DNA of 52,508 nucleotides from Lachnospiraceae bacterium. GTDB lineage: Bacteria > Bacillota > Clostridia > Lachnospirales > Lachnospiraceae. Positions 17,632 through 26,164 of the stretch are shown here, in pieces (position 1 is the stretch's first letter; each line of letters begins with the position of its first letter). Both the position numbers and the translations under genes were made by a program. The stretch covers positions 1 to 52,508 of the forward strand of contig JAQYAV010000155.1 in NCBI GenBank assembly GCA_029338675.1, in the 5' to 3' direction. Below the pieces are notes generated by a model. It had not been told where the DNA came from and ran no database searches. It saw only the letters and a program-made list of their open reading frames with translations.

Positions 17632-17660
17632 TTTACATTCTATTTGAAAATTGCTATAAT
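17632..17660 (+). promoter_or_regulatory. Promoter of the PurF-like gene
   Basis: TTTACA (17632-17637) and TATAAT (17655-17660) are 17 bases apart, 64 bases before the start codon. An 8-bp inverted repeat, CTATTGTT at 17622 and AACAATAG at 17677, brackets the promoter and could be an operator; that part is speculative. Confidence 0.65.
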
Positions 17661-17723
17661 TATTAGCGCGATAAATAACAATAGTTAATTTGAGACAAGT
17701 TTTTTATAACATGGAGGAATAAA

Positions 17724-19130
17724 ATGGGCGGTTTTTTTGGAGTAGCATCAAAAGAAGATTGCGTTTTTGATTTGTTTTTTGGAACAGATTATCATTCTCA
17801 TTTAGGTACTAGAAGAGCTGGTATGGCTGTGTACAGTGAGAAGAATGGTTTTGATAAAGCTATTCATAGTATAGAGAATGCTCCTTTTAGAACAAAGTTT
17901 GACAAAGAAGCAAATAGTATGAACGGTAATATGGGTATTGGCTGTATTTCAGACTTTGAAGCACAACCTATATTAGTAAGATCACATCATGGATCATTTG
18001 CAATATCTACTATTGGAAAGATTAATAATTGTGATGAGATAATTGCTGAAATCTTAAAAGGAAAAACTCATTTCTTTGAGATGAGTAATGGTGAGATTAA
18101 CTCAACTGAATTGGTTGCAGCAATAATTAATCAGAAAGATAATTTTATTGATGGAATTAGATATGCATTAGAGATTATTGATGGTTCCATTTCAATGCTC
18201 ATTTTAACTCCAAAGGGAATATATTGTGCAAGAGATAAATTTGGTAGAACTCCAATAGTTCTTGGTAAGAAGGAGGGTGCTTTTTGTGCAACCTTCGAAA
18301 GCTTTGCATTTCTTAATTTGGGATATACACAATATAGAGAGTTAGGTCCTGGAGAAGTTGTTGTTTTGACTTCAGAAGGTGTAAAGACGTTAGTAGCACC
18401 TGGTAAAGATATGAAGATTTGTACATTTTTATGGATTTATTATGGATATCCATCATCTTCTTACGAAGGAGTAAGTGTTGAGGAGATGCGTTATAAGTGT
18501 GGACAGCTTTTGGCAAGAAGAGATAATGTTAAGCCTGATATTGTCGCAGGTGTTCCAGACTCTGGTACAGCACATGCAATTGGATATGCCAATGAGTCGG
18601 GAATTCCATTTTCTAGACCATTTATTAAGTATACTCCTACATGGCCAAGATCATTTATGCCAACTATACAAAGTAAGAGAAATCTTATTGCTAAAATGAA
18701 ACTTATTCCAGTTGAGAATCTAATTAAAGATAAGAGCTTACTTCTTATTGATGATTCTATTGTAAGAGGTACGCAGTTAAGAGAAACCACAGAATTTTTA
18801 TATGAAAGTGGGGCGAAAGAAGTTCATATTCGTCCAGCCTGTCCTCCTCTTATTTACGGATGTAAGTATCTTAATTTTTCACGTTCTAAGTCAGAGATGG
18901 AGCTTATTACAAGAGTTGTAATTAATGAACTTGAGGGCGATAATGTTTCTGATGAAATTTTACAAGAATATGCAGATTATAATTCAGAAAAATATCAGAA
19001 GATGGTTGATAGAATATGCGAAAAGCTTAACTTTACTTCACTTCGTTTCCATAGACTCGATGATATGTTAGAGGCTGTTGGAATCGAACCAGAGAAGCTT
19101 TGTACATATTGTTGGAATGGTAAAGAGTAA
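17724..19130 (+). CDS. Amidophosphoribosyltransferase-like protein lacking the glutaminase cysteine
   Basis: 468 residues, the size and domain order of PurF: an N-terminal Ntn-type glutaminase fold (about 1-230) and a C-terminal phosphoribosyltransferase (about 250-460). The PRPP loop LLLIDDSIVRGTQL is intact. The cysteines that bind the Fe-S cluster in Bacillus PurF appear retained (KICTF, YGCKY, LCTYC). However, PurF enzymes need Cys as the first mature residue, as in CGVFG; here the protein starts MGGFFG, so the nucleophile is glycine. It cannot release ammonia from glutamine in the usual way and may use free ammonia or serve a different reaction. ATG at 17724 follows GGAGG. No other purine gene is adjacent. 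Confidence 0.85.
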   Translation: MGGFFGVASKEDCVFDLFFGTDYHSHLGTRRAGMAVYSEKNGFDKAIHSIENAPFRTKFDKEANSMNGNMGIGCISDFEAQPILVRSHHGSFAISTIGKINNCDEIIAEILKGKTHFFEMSNGEINSTELVAAIINQKDNFIDGIRYALEIIDGSISMLILTPKGIYCARDKFGRTPIVLGKKEGAFCATFESFAFLNLGYTQYRELGPGEVVVLTSEGVKTLVAPGKDMKICTFLWIYYGYPSSSYEGVSVEEMRYKCGQLLARRDNVKPDIVAGVPDSGTAHAIGYANESGIPFSRPFIKYTPTWPRSFMPTIQSKRNLIAKMKLIPVENLIKDKSLLLIDDSIVRGTQLRETTEFLYESGAKEVHIRPACPPLIYGCKYLNFSRSKSEMELITRVVINELEGDNVSDEILQEYADYNSEKYQKMVDRICEKLNFTSLRFHRLDDMLEAVGIEPEKLCTYCWNGKE

Positions 19131-19165
19131 CTATAGGGAACTGCTTTAGAAAAGGAGGGGGCCAT

Positions 19166-19468
19166 ATGTTAGGTGAAATCAAGAATTCTTGTTGGGATTA
19201 CAGAACATTGCCAAACAAAACACTTGAGTTGGTTAAGAACGTAGGAGATATGCGTCAGGAAGGAACAGGATATTATGTTGATAGTGAGATAGAAATGCTA
19301 ACTGCATTGGCATATCTTAACTATGGTGAAAAGACTAATATTACAGAATCTGTTATGGAACAAATTGACACAGCTGTTAAGTCTCTTGAAGAAAGAAAGC
19401 TTGGAGAGAGGGAAGAAATAGACAAAGAAAGTCTTCAAACAGGATTAGATTTGAATATCAATTTTTGA
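19166..19468 (+). CDS. Hypothetical 100-residue protein paired with the PurF-like gene
   Basis: 100 residues, soluble and acidic, no recognised motif. A strong AAAGGAGGGGG site precedes the ATG. It lies 35 bases after the PurF-like gene and before a strong shared terminator, so the two are probably one transcript. The C-terminal third is charged and probably helical (ESVMEQIDTAVKSLEERK). I do not recognise the family. Confidence 0.75.
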   Translation: MLGEIKNSCWDYRTLPNKTLELVKNVGDMRQEGTGYYVDSEIEMLTALAYLNYGEKTNITESVMEQIDTAVKSLEERKLGEREEIDKESLQTGLDLNINF

Positions 19469-19476
19469 TTTTAATT

Positions 19477-19528
19477 AAACTAGGAGTTAACATTTACATT
19501 TGTAGGTGTTAACTCCTAGTTTGTTTTT
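19477..19528 (+). terminator. Strong intrinsic terminator
   Basis: A perfect 16-bp stem (19477-19492 with 19507-19522) around a 14-base loop is followed by TTTTTG. It ends the PurF-like transcript and, being symmetrical, may also serve the convergent phosphopantetheinyl transferase gene. Confidence 0.88.
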
Positions 19529-19543
19529 GTGTAGATATAAATA

Positions 19544-20203
19544 TTATTTTTCGTTTGAGAAAAAAACATGAATATCCGCTTCTTTTATAATCGTTGGATT
19601 AGTGTAATGTTCGTCTAAACTATAAACTGAAAAAATATAGTCATTATACTCATTAGTATGTAAATTTTTTTGTATGTTAGAAGCAAGACAGTTTAATTCC
19701 TTTAGATCAAAATTAATTCCAGTGCCTTGATATTTTGCATATGCTTCTTTAATAGTCCATATTCTGAAGAAAAATCTATCTTTTTCTAAATCGGTATTAA
19801 GTGAAAAGTAATAGTCTTTTTCTTCTTCGTGTAATACTTTGTTTACAAGCGCCATATTATATGGACGAGGTTTTTCTATGTCAACTCCTATTTCGTGATA
19901 TGACAGCGTAAAAATTATAACATCTCCAGAATGTGAAAAGTTGAAATGCACATTATCATCAGGTGAATAAAATAGTGGCTTTCCGTATTTGTTTTTTGTA
20001 AAAAAAAGCTCATTATTTTTTATATTTGTATGTTGTGATAACATCATACGGCTAAGTAATGCAGAATAAAGACACAATTTTTTTGCTTTATCATTTTTTA
20101 GGTATTTAATTTTTTCTTGTCTTTCTTTTGAAACAAAATAACATAACTCTTTGTCTTTATTATTAAAAACAAGATTATCTAGTGGCAAAATACTAATTTC
20201 CAT
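19544..20203 (-). CDS. 4'-phosphopantetheinyl transferase (Sfp family)
   Basis: 219 residues, close to the usual length of Sfp. It would transfer phosphopantetheine from CoA to carrier proteins. Motifs are FNFSHSGD, the Mg-binding GVDIE (D108, E110) and WTIKEAYAK (W149, K152, E153, K157). The ATG at 20203 follows GAGGA. No NRPS, PKS or carrier protein is in this window, so its targets lie elsewhere; it could act on the fatty acid carrier protein. Confidence 0.9.
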   Translation of the reverse strand: MEISILPLDNLVFNNKDKELCYFVSKERQEKIKYLKNDKAKKLCLYSALLSRMMLSQHTNIKNNELFFTKNKYGKPLFYSPDDNVHFNFSHSGDVIIFTLSYHEIGVDIEKPRPYNMALVNKVLHEEEKDYYFSLNTDLEKDRFFFRIWTIKEAYAKYQGTGINFDLKELNCLASNIQKNLHTNEYNDYIFSVYSLDEHYTNPTIIKEADIHVFFSNEK

Positions 20204-20280
20204 ATGTTCCTCTAATAATAATTATATCTAAGTTCATAAATTATTTACTATTTCTTAAAATATATGAAAATAATATTATC

Positions 20281-20324
20281 ATTTGATGTTATATGCGTCA
20301 ATATTTGATATTATGTGCCTCTAT
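20281..20324 (+). repeat. Two tandem 22-bp direct repeats upstream of the lacI-family promoter
   Basis: Unit one (20281-20302) and unit two (20303-20324) begin ATTTGAT and match at 18 of 22 positions. They end 3 bases before the -35 box at 20328. A 22-bp period is about two helical turns, so two protein molecules could bind the same DNA face. The regulatory role is inference. Confidence 0.6.
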
Positions 20325-20327
20325 AGG

Positions 20328-20363
20328 TGGACATAAATCATTAAAATATAGTATAATTATACT
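20328..20363 (+). promoter_or_regulatory. Promoter and palindromic operator candidate of the LacI-type regulator
   Basis: TGGACA (20328-20333) and TATAAT (20352-20357) are spaced 18 bases. The -10 box sits inside a perfect 14-bp palindrome, AGTATAATTATACT (20350-20363), a plausible autoregulatory operator. The palindrome is seen; binding is inferred. Confidence 0.6.
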
Positions 20364-20380
20364 TTGTTGGAGAATGTTTT

Positions 20381-20404
20381 ATGACCGACCTTGGAGAGGG
20401 TCAT
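20381..20404 (+). other. Leader hairpin before the LacI-type regulator gene
   Basis: ATGACC (20381-20386) pairs with GGTCAT (20399-20404) in the 5' untranslated region, 35 bases before the TTG start. No T run follows, so it is not a simple terminator. Confidence 0.35.
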
Positions 20405-20439
20405 TAATTACTACTACTATTATTTGAGGGGTAATCCAA

Positions 20440-21480
20440 TTGATAACATTAAAAGAAATTGCAAATATGTGTGGTGTAACAGCCAGTACGGTTTCCAATG
20501 TTATTAACAACAAAAATAATGTTGGTGAGGCAACAAAAGAGAGGATACTTAAGGTTATTGAAGAAACAGGATATCAGCCTAATTTTTTTGCCCAGGGAAT
20601 TAGAAAAAATAATACAAAGCTTGTTGGAATAATAACCGAAGATTTGAATGAGTTTAGTACTGCACCAATTGTTGAAAAGATAATGGCATATTGTGATGAG
20701 ATGGGATATAAGACTATACTCACTAATATGAGGTTGTATGATAGATGGACAGATACTTGGTATAACGATGAAGAAAAATATTTATCAGCGTTAAAACCAG
20801 CTATACAACAGCAGATGTCAATAAAGGTTGATGGAATAATATATGTTGCTGGACATTGTAGACACATTAAGTGTTTTGATGATAATATGGATATTCCTGG
20901 AATTGTAGTATATGGATATTCTAGTAATAAAAATTATCCTTCAGTTGTGTTAAACGATGAGAAGGGTGAATATGACATGACTAAGTATGTTATTTCAAAA
21001 GGCCATAAGAAAATTGGTTTAATAACTGGTGAACAACACAATATTCACAATATTAGCAGATTAGAAGGCTTCAAAAGGGCCCTTATAGAAAATGATATAG
21101 CATATGATGACAGTTTAGTATGTGAAGGAAACTGGAATAGAGCTTCTGGATATAATGGTGCAAAAATACTGTGCAACAAGAATGTTACAGCTATTATTTG
21201 CATGAATGATAATATGGCGGCAGGTGTGTACGATTATTTATATGAAAAAGGCGATTTATTAAAGAATATTTCTGTTGTTGGATATGACAATAAAGAGCTA
21301 TCAGAATATCTTAGACCTCTTCTTACAACATATGATTTAGGATTAAAGGAAATAGGGGCTATTGCAGCAAAAATGCTTATTGATAAACTTGAAGACAAAG
21401 AAAAAACTTGGGCTGAAGAAACAGTAGTAATGTTTGATGGAAAGCTAATTGAAAGAGACTCTGTTAATGCGTTGACATAA
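20440..21480 (+). CDS. LacI/GalR family transcriptional regulator
   Basis: 346 residues. An N-terminal helix-turn-helix (about 2-25, TLKEIANMCGVTASTVSNVINN) is followed by the hinge (GYQPNFFAQGIRKN) and a periplasmic-binding-like sugar domain with VGIITED, KVDGIIYVAGH and SVVGYDNKELSEYLRPLLTT. TTG start at 20440 behind TGAGGGG. Its position before GH43 and esterase genes suggests it senses a pentose-containing oligosaccharide. The effector-domain segment YDRWTDTWYNDEEKYL is an insertion not usual in the family core. Confidence 0.92.
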   Translation: MITLKEIANMCGVTASTVSNVINNKNNVGEATKERILKVIEETGYQPNFFAQGIRKNNTKLVGIITEDLNEFSTAPIVEKIMAYCDEMGYKTILTNMRLYDRWTDTWYNDEEKYLSALKPAIQQQMSIKVDGIIYVAGHCRHIKCFDDNMDIPGIVVYGYSSNKNYPSVVLNDEKGEYDMTKYVISKGHKKIGLITGEQHNIHNISRLEGFKRALIENDIAYDDSLVCEGNWNRASGYNGAKILCNKNVTAIICMNDNMAAGVYDYLYEKGDLLKNISVVGYDNKELSEYLRPLLTTYDLGLKEIGAIAAKMLIDKLEDKEKTWAEETVVMFDGKLIERDSVNALT

Positions 21481-21549
21481 CAGAGCATATGGTATACTTA
21501 CGTATAGTAAAACGATTAATTTATTAGCCAATTTAGGAGGGGGATATAT

Positions 21550-22959
21550 ATGAATATAAAAAAACAGGCAGTCAATCCATATTTACCTTCGTGGGAATAT
21601 ATACCTGATGGAGAGCCATATGTTTTTGGTGACAGAGTATATGTGTATGGTTCTCATGATTTATATAATGGTCATGTATTTTGCTTGGGGGATTATGTTT
21701 GTTATTCAGCAGATATTAATGACTTGGGCAATTGGAGATATGAAGGTGTTATATATGAAAAGACAGCAGACCCATTTAATAAAGATGGTTCTATGTGTCT
21801 ATATGCACCAGATGTTACTGTTGGACCAGATGGAAGATATTATTTATATTATGTTTTAGATCATGTTTCAGTTGTTTCTGTTGCAGTATCTGATACACCA
21901 GCTGGAAAGTATGAATTCTATGGATATGTTCATTATGAAGATGGAACAAAGCTTGGTGATAAGGCAGGAGATGAACCACAGTTTGATCCGGGAGTTTTAA
22001 CTGAAGGAGATGTTACATATCTTTATACTGGATTTTGTGGCCCAACAGATAAGTCTAGAACAGGTGCAATGGTAACAGTTCTTGATAAGGATATGCTTAC
22101 AATTAAGCAGGGACCAAAGCGTGTTGTGCCTGGTTGTGAGTATTGTGAAAATACAGGATTTGAGGGACATGCTTTCTTCGAGGCGTCTTCTATTAGAAAG
22201 ATAAATGATACATATTATTTTATTTATTCATCACAGGTAATGCATGAGCTTTGTTATGCAACATGTGACAAGCCAGATGGTGAATTTACATATGGTGGTG
22301 TCATTGTAAGTAATAATGATATAGGTATTGATACATATAAGCCTATTGATATGCCTGCCTTATATGGTGCAAACAATCATGGAAGTATTGTTCAGATTCT
22401 TGACAAATGGTACATTTTCTATCATCGTCAGACAAATGGAACTTGGTATAGTAGACAGGGCTGTGCTGAAGAAATAACAATTGAAGAGGATGGAACAATT
22501 AAGCAGGTACCAATGAGCTCATGCGGATTAAATGGTGGTCCATTGAAAGGCGAAGGCGAATACGCTGCATACATAGCATGCAACTTATTTAATAGCGATA
22601 CACAGCCGTACATTACTGCAGGAGTTTATCCAAAGATTATGCAAGATGGCAAAGATGGTGATGAGGAACTTGGATATATTGCAAACTTTACTGATACAGC
22701 TACAGCAGGCTTTAAATCATTTGAATGTAAAGGAGTCAAAGAATTTGCTATTACAACAAGAGGCTATGGTGATGGGGTTTTCGAGATAAGAACTTCATGG
22801 GATGGAGAGGCTCTTGGAAAAATAAAAGTTAAATATACAAATATTTGGGAAAGATACACTACCCCAATAATTATTCCTGATGGAGTATGTGATATATTCA
22901 TTGTATATACAGGAAATGGTAATGTAAGCTTAAAATCATTTGAGTTTATTACAGAATAA
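21550..22959 (+). CDS. Glycoside hydrolase family 43 protein
   Basis: 469 residues, no signal peptide, so likely cytoplasmic action on imported oligosaccharides. The five-bladed propeller occupies about 10-335. The three GH43 catalytic acids can be assigned as D20 (YIPDGEP), D88 (YAPDVT) and E211 (FFEASSIRK). A C-terminal beta-sandwich resembling CBM6 covers about 345-469. Likely activity is beta-xylosidase or alpha-L-arabinofuranosidase. AGGAGGG precedes the ATG. It lies 69 bases after the LacI-type gene. Confidence 0.88.
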   Translation: MNIKKQAVNPYLPSWEYIPDGEPYVFGDRVYVYGSHDLYNGHVFCLGDYVCYSADINDLGNWRYEGVIYEKTADPFNKDGSMCLYAPDVTVGPDGRYYLYYVLDHVSVVSVAVSDTPAGKYEFYGYVHYEDGTKLGDKAGDEPQFDPGVLTEGDVTYLYTGFCGPTDKSRTGAMVTVLDKDMLTIKQGPKRVVPGCEYCENTGFEGHAFFEASSIRKINDTYYFIYSSQVMHELCYATCDKPDGEFTYGGVIVSNNDIGIDTYKPIDMPALYGANNHGSIVQILDKWYIFYHRQTNGTWYSRQGCAEEITIEEDGTIKQVPMSSCGLNGGPLKGEGEYAAYIACNLFNSDTQPYITAGVYPKIMQDGKDGDEELGYIANFTDTATAGFKSFECKGVKEFAITTRGYGDGVFEIRTSWDGEALGKIKVKYTNIWERYTTPIIIPDGVCDIFIVYTGNGNVSLKSFEFITE

Positions 22960-22965
22960 TTTTTT

Positions 22966-23002
22966 GAAAGCTCCCAGTAGATTTGAATGGGAACTTTCTT
23001 TA
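22966..23002 (+). terminator. Imperfect hairpin terminator after the GH43 gene
   Basis: GAAAG-C-TCCCA pairs with TGGGA-A-CTTTC with one internal mismatch, followed by TTT. It covers an alternative esterase start at 22987 and so supports the later start. Confidence 0.5.
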
Positions 23003-23031
23003 GTGATGTGGAATTGAAAGGAAATATTGAT

Positions 23032-23823
23032 ATGGCTTTAATGAATATTGAATGTTTTTCAGAATGTTTAATGAGAAGAATTACATTTAAGGTTATTCTT
23101 CCTAATGATGCAAATAAAAAAGATAATAAGAATTATGATAGACCAACAAAATTGCTTATGCTTTTACATGGTTATTGCTGCACTGATACAGATTGGATTT
23201 GGAATAGTCAGATAACTTGCTTGGCTGAAAAATACAATATCTGTGTTGTATTGCCAAATGGTGAAAATAGCTTTTATCTTGATGGAAAAGCAACTGGAAG
23301 AAAATATTCTACATTAGTTGGAGAGGAACTTCCAAATTATGTGATTAACACTTTTGGACTTTCAAAGGATAAGAAAGACCATTATATTGGCGGATTTTCA
23401 ATGGGTGGCTTTGGTGCAATCCATGCAGGAATAAAATACGATAAAATGTACAGTAAGCTATTTGCCCTTTCATCAGCACTTATTCCGTACGAATTAGTTG
23501 ATATGCAGCCAGGAACACACAATGGAGTGGCAAATTATGAGTATTTTGATTTGATGTTTGACGGACTAGATGTATTAAAGGAATCAGAGAATCATCCTGA
23601 AATCCTTGTTAGAAATCATCTTGAAAAAAATATTGAGCTTCCAGAGATTTATATGGCTTGTGGAACAGAAGATTTCTTGCTTGATTTTAACAGAAGATTT
23701 GAGAATTTCCTTACTTCAAATGATGTTAAACATACTTATGTGGAAGATAGTGGCTCACATGATTATGGTTTCTGGAATAAGGTTATAGAACCATCTGTTG
23801 AATGGTTATTAAAGGATAATTAA
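23032..23823 (+). CDS. Alpha/beta-hydrolase esterase (esterase D/tributyrin esterase type)
   Basis: 263 residues, no signal peptide. The nucleophile elbow GFSMGG has S123; the acid and histidine are probably in CGTEDF and SGSHDYGF. An oxyanion LLHGYCC motif is at about 44-50. Family PF00756 members deacylate sugars or small esters. Next to GH43, removal of acetyl or similar groups from hemicellulose oligosaccharides is likely. ATG at 23032 is chosen because AAAGGAAA lies just upstream and the longer reading starts inside a terminator hairpin. Confidence 0.85.
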   Translation: MALMNIECFSECLMRRITFKVILPNDANKKDNKNYDRPTKLLMLLHGYCCTDTDWIWNSQITCLAEKYNICVVLPNGENSFYLDGKATGRKYSTLVGEELPNYVINTFGLSKDKKDHYIGGFSMGGFGAIHAGIKYDKMYSKLFALSSALIPYELVDMQPGTHNGVANYEYFDLMFDGLDVLKESENHPEILVRNHLEKNIELPEIYMACGTEDFLLDFNRRFENFLTSNDVKHTYVEDSGSHDYGFWNKVIEPSVEWLLKDN

Positions 23824-23834
23824 GGAGATAATAA

Positions 23835-23900
23835 ATGAAGATAAAAACAGGCGCAATATTGTTACTTCTCGGTGTTTCTATCTTAGGAATTTTTAAATAA
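23835..23900 (+). CDS. Putative 21-residue hydrophobic small protein
   Basis: An ATG at 23835, 7 bases after a good TAAGGAG site, opens a 21-codon frame ending TAA. The product has the pattern MKIKTG, then a single hydrophobic segment ILLLLGVSILGIF, then K: a one-pass membrane micro-peptide. It starts 11 bases after the esterase stop and ends just before the trp promoter. No homology is known to me and expression is unproven. Confidence 0.45.
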   Translation: MKIKTGAILLLLGVSILGIFK

Positions 23901-23905
23901 ACGTA

Positions 23906-23933
23906 TTGACATCTGAAAACATGGTGTTATAAT
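23906..23933 (+). promoter_or_regulatory. Promoter of the trp operon
   Basis: A consensus TTGACA (23906-23911) and TATAAT (23928-23933) are 16 bases apart, placing the transcript start near 23940, at the 5' end of the T-box leader. Confidence 0.85.
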
Positions 23934-23939
23934 TTCCAA

Positions 23940-24228
23940 CATAAATTAATATTATTAAACCGATGAAGCGGAGATAAAGGTGACCATGCTCATACAGAGA
24001 GCCTGATAAGCTGAGAACAGGTTGAAAACAAATCATCAAATGGACCGCCGAGGGCATATGGAACAGCTATATTAGCTTAGTATTATATGACGTGAAAGCA
24101 TACGTTAGTTGCTAAGGATATGATTGTATCCTACAGAGAGTGTAGTTTATTTTAATCTACAAAACAAGGTGGCACCGCGAAGATATTTCGTCCTTGACAA
24201 AATGTATGTTTTGTCGAGGACTTTTTTA
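23940..24228 (+). promoter_or_regulatory. T-box leader, tryptophan-specific
   Basis: The leader contains the T-box sequence AAGGTGGCACCGCG (24166-24179), which pairs with the acceptor end of uncharged tRNA, and a stem I region with AGAGA followed by a likely specifier UGG (24041-24043) and A. A UGG codon matches the downstream trp genes. The terminator helix lies at 24190-24221. When tRNA-Trp is uncharged, the antiterminator forms and trpDCFBA is transcribed. The specifier is assigned by position in the expected loop, not by folding software. Confidence 0.92.
24190..24228 (+). terminator. T-box intrinsic terminator
   Basis: GTCCTTGACAAAA (24190-24202) pairs with TTTTGTCGAGGAC (24209-24221) with one G-T pair, followed by TTTTTTATTTTT. 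It competes with the T-box antiterminator. The 124 bases from here to trpD show no gene and only a weak CAC-TCAA-GTG hairpin. Confidence 0.9.
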
Positions 24229-24352
24229 TTTTTACAATGCTAATGTTAGTGCACTCAAGTGGGATTACTGCTAAAGGGGGAATAAATTAATACTATTGAG
24301 TACATTTAGAACACATTAATAACCACATATTTATTTTTAGGAGGACATTATT

Positions 24353-25369
24353 ATGATAAGAGAAGCAATTGTAAAAATAGTAAATAAAGAGGATTTAACA
24401 TATGAAGAGTCATATGCAGTTATGAATGAGATAATGAATGGTGAAACTACACAGACACAGAATGCAGCATTTTTAGCAGCCTTATCTACAAAGAGTGCTA
24501 AAGCTGAAACAGTAGATGAGATATTTGGATGTGCAGCTGCAATGAGAGAGCATGCAACAAAGGTTGAACATGACTTTGAAACATTAGAGATTGTTGGAAC
24601 TGGTGGAGATGGAGCACATAGCTTTAATATATCAACAACAGCAGCACTTGTAATTGCTGCAGGAGGGGTAAAGGTTTCAAAGCATGGCAACAGAGCAGCA
24701 TCATCAAAATGTGGAACTGCAGATTGTTTAGAAGCACTTGGTGTAAATATTAATCAAGAACCTGAGAAATGTATTGAGTTACTTGATAAAGCAGGGATTT
24801 GTTTCTTATTTGCTCAAAAATATCATATGTCAATGAAATATGTTGGAGCAATTAGAAAAGAACTCGGTTTTAGAACAGTATTCAATATCCTTGGACCATT
24901 AACTAATCCAGCGACTCCTACATATCAGATATTAGGTGTTTATGATGAGTATTTAGTTGAGCCACTTGCAAGAGTATTAAATAGTCTTGGAGTAAAAAGA
25001 GGAATGGTTGTATATGGAATGGACAAATTAGATGAAATATCAATGAGTGCTCCAACAAAGATTTGTGAAGTAAATAATGGAGAATATACTACATATGAGA
25101 TATGTCCAGAAGATTTTGCGTTTGAACGTTGTTCTAAAGAGGATTTAGTTGGTGGAGATCCAACTGAAAATGCAGAGATAACAAAATCAATATTAAATGG
25201 CGAGAAGGGACCAAGAAGAAATGCGGTATGCTTAAATGCAGGAGCAGCACTTTATGTTGCTGGTAAAGCAGATACTTTATCAAATGGAGTTAAGCTAGCT
25301 GGTGAAATAATCGACAGTAAAAAGCCATTAGAAATATTAAATAAGTTCGTTGAGATATCAAATAAGTAG
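24353..25369 (+). CDS. trpD: Anthranilate phosphoribosyltransferase
   Basis: 338 residues. Joins anthranilate and PRPP, the second step of tryptophan synthesis. The [14 protein letters not shown] loop, [21 protein letters not shown] and [11 protein letters not shown] are characteristic. AGGAGG lies 8 bases before the ATG. First structural gene behind the T-box; the trpE and trpG genes usually found before it are missing here. trpC follows after 8 bases. Confidence 0.96.
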   Translation: MIREAIVKIVNKEDLTYEESYAVMNEIMNGETTQTQNAAFLAALSTKSAKAETVDEIFGCAAAMREHATKVEHDFETLEIVGTGGDGAHSFNISTTAALVIAAGGVKVSKHGNRAASSKCGTADCLEALGVNINQEPEKCIELLDKAGICFLFAQKYHMSMKYVGAIRKELGFRTVFNILGPLTNPATPTYQILGVYDEYLVEPLARVLNSLGVKRGMVVYGMDKLDEISMSAPTKICEVNNGEYTTYEICPEDFAFERCSKEDLVGGDPTENAEITKSILNGEKGPRRNAVCLNAGAALYVAGKADTLSNGVKLAGEIIDSKKPLEILNKFVEISNK

Positions 25370-25377
25370 GTGGATTT

Positions 25378-26163
25378 ATGGAGAATATTTTACAGTTAAT
25401 ATCTGAATATGCAAAAGAAAGAGTTGAAAATTGCAAAAAAACCAAATCTCTTGAAGAAGTAAAAAAAGAAGCTATTGCGATACCAAAAACAAATGAATTC
25501 GCATTTGAAAAGGCACTAGCAAAAGAAGGAATAAGCTTTATTTGTGAGTGTAAAAAAGCATCTCCTTCAAAAGGAATTATTGCTGAGGATTTTAAGTATC
25601 TTGAAATTGCAAAAGATTATCAAAAAGCAGGAGCAACATGCATTTCGGTATTGACAGAACCAAAATGGTTTTTGGGAAAAGATGAATACTTAAAAGAAAT
25701 ATCTGACGCAGTAACTATTCCTTGTATAAGAAAAGATTTTGTTGTCGATGAATATATGATTTACGAAGCAAAAATACTAGGTGCATCAGCTGTATTACTT
25801 ATTTGTTCAATTCTAGATGAAATAACAATTAAAAATTACATAAAATTATGTGACCAGCTTGGACTATCAGCTTTAGTTGAGGCACATGATGAAGATGAGA
25901 TAAAAATGGCTGTTAGAGCAGGTGCAAGAATGATAGGTGTTAACAATAGAAACCTAAAGGATTTTACTGTAAATGTTGAAAATAGCAGACAACTTAGAAA
26001 ATTAGTTCCAAGCAATATATTATTTGTTGCTGAAAGTGGAATTAAAACTAGAGAGGACATAGCGGTTCTTGAAGCTGCTGGCGTAGATGCAGTGTTAATT
26101 GGTGAAACTATGATGTTGGCGAAAGACAAAAATAAAATGTTAAATGAATTAAGAGGTGTTTAA
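25378..26163 (+). CDS. trpC: Indole-3-glycerol phosphate synthase
   Basis: 261 residues, a TIM barrel. Motifs FICECKKASPSKGII, VLTEPKWFLG, IRKDFVVDEYMI, GVNNRNLKDF and VAESGIKTRED carry the expected catalytic lysines and glutamates. It closes the indole ring from CdRP. Its 3' end contains the AGAGGTG ribosome site of trpF and the stop overlaps the region just before the trpF start. Confidence 0.96.
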   Translation: MENILQLISEYAKERVENCKKTKSLEEVKKEAIAIPKTNEFAFEKALAKEGISFICECKKASPSKGIIAEDFKYLEIAKDYQKAGATCISVLTEPKWFLGKDEYLKEISDAVTIPCIRKDFVVDEYMIYEAKILGASAVLLICSILDEITIKNYIKLCDQLGLSALVEAHDEDEIKMAVRAGARMIGVNNRNLKDFTVNVENSRQLRKLVPSNILFVAESGIKTREDIAVLEAAGVDAVLIGETMMLAKDKNKMLNELRGV

Positions 26164-26164
26164 T

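Noticed and set aside
17644-17660. TTGAAA at 17644 as the -35 box of the PurF-like promoter
   Set aside because: It is only 5 bases from TATAAT; TTTACA at 17632 gives the correct 17-base spacing.
22987-23031. Earlier ATG for the esterase
   Set aside because: It falls in the hairpin after the GH43 gene, while AAAGGAAA precedes the ATG at 23032.
24229-24352. Remnant of trpE or trpG between the T-box and trpD
   Set aside because: No reading frame or motif of either gene is present in the 124 bases.
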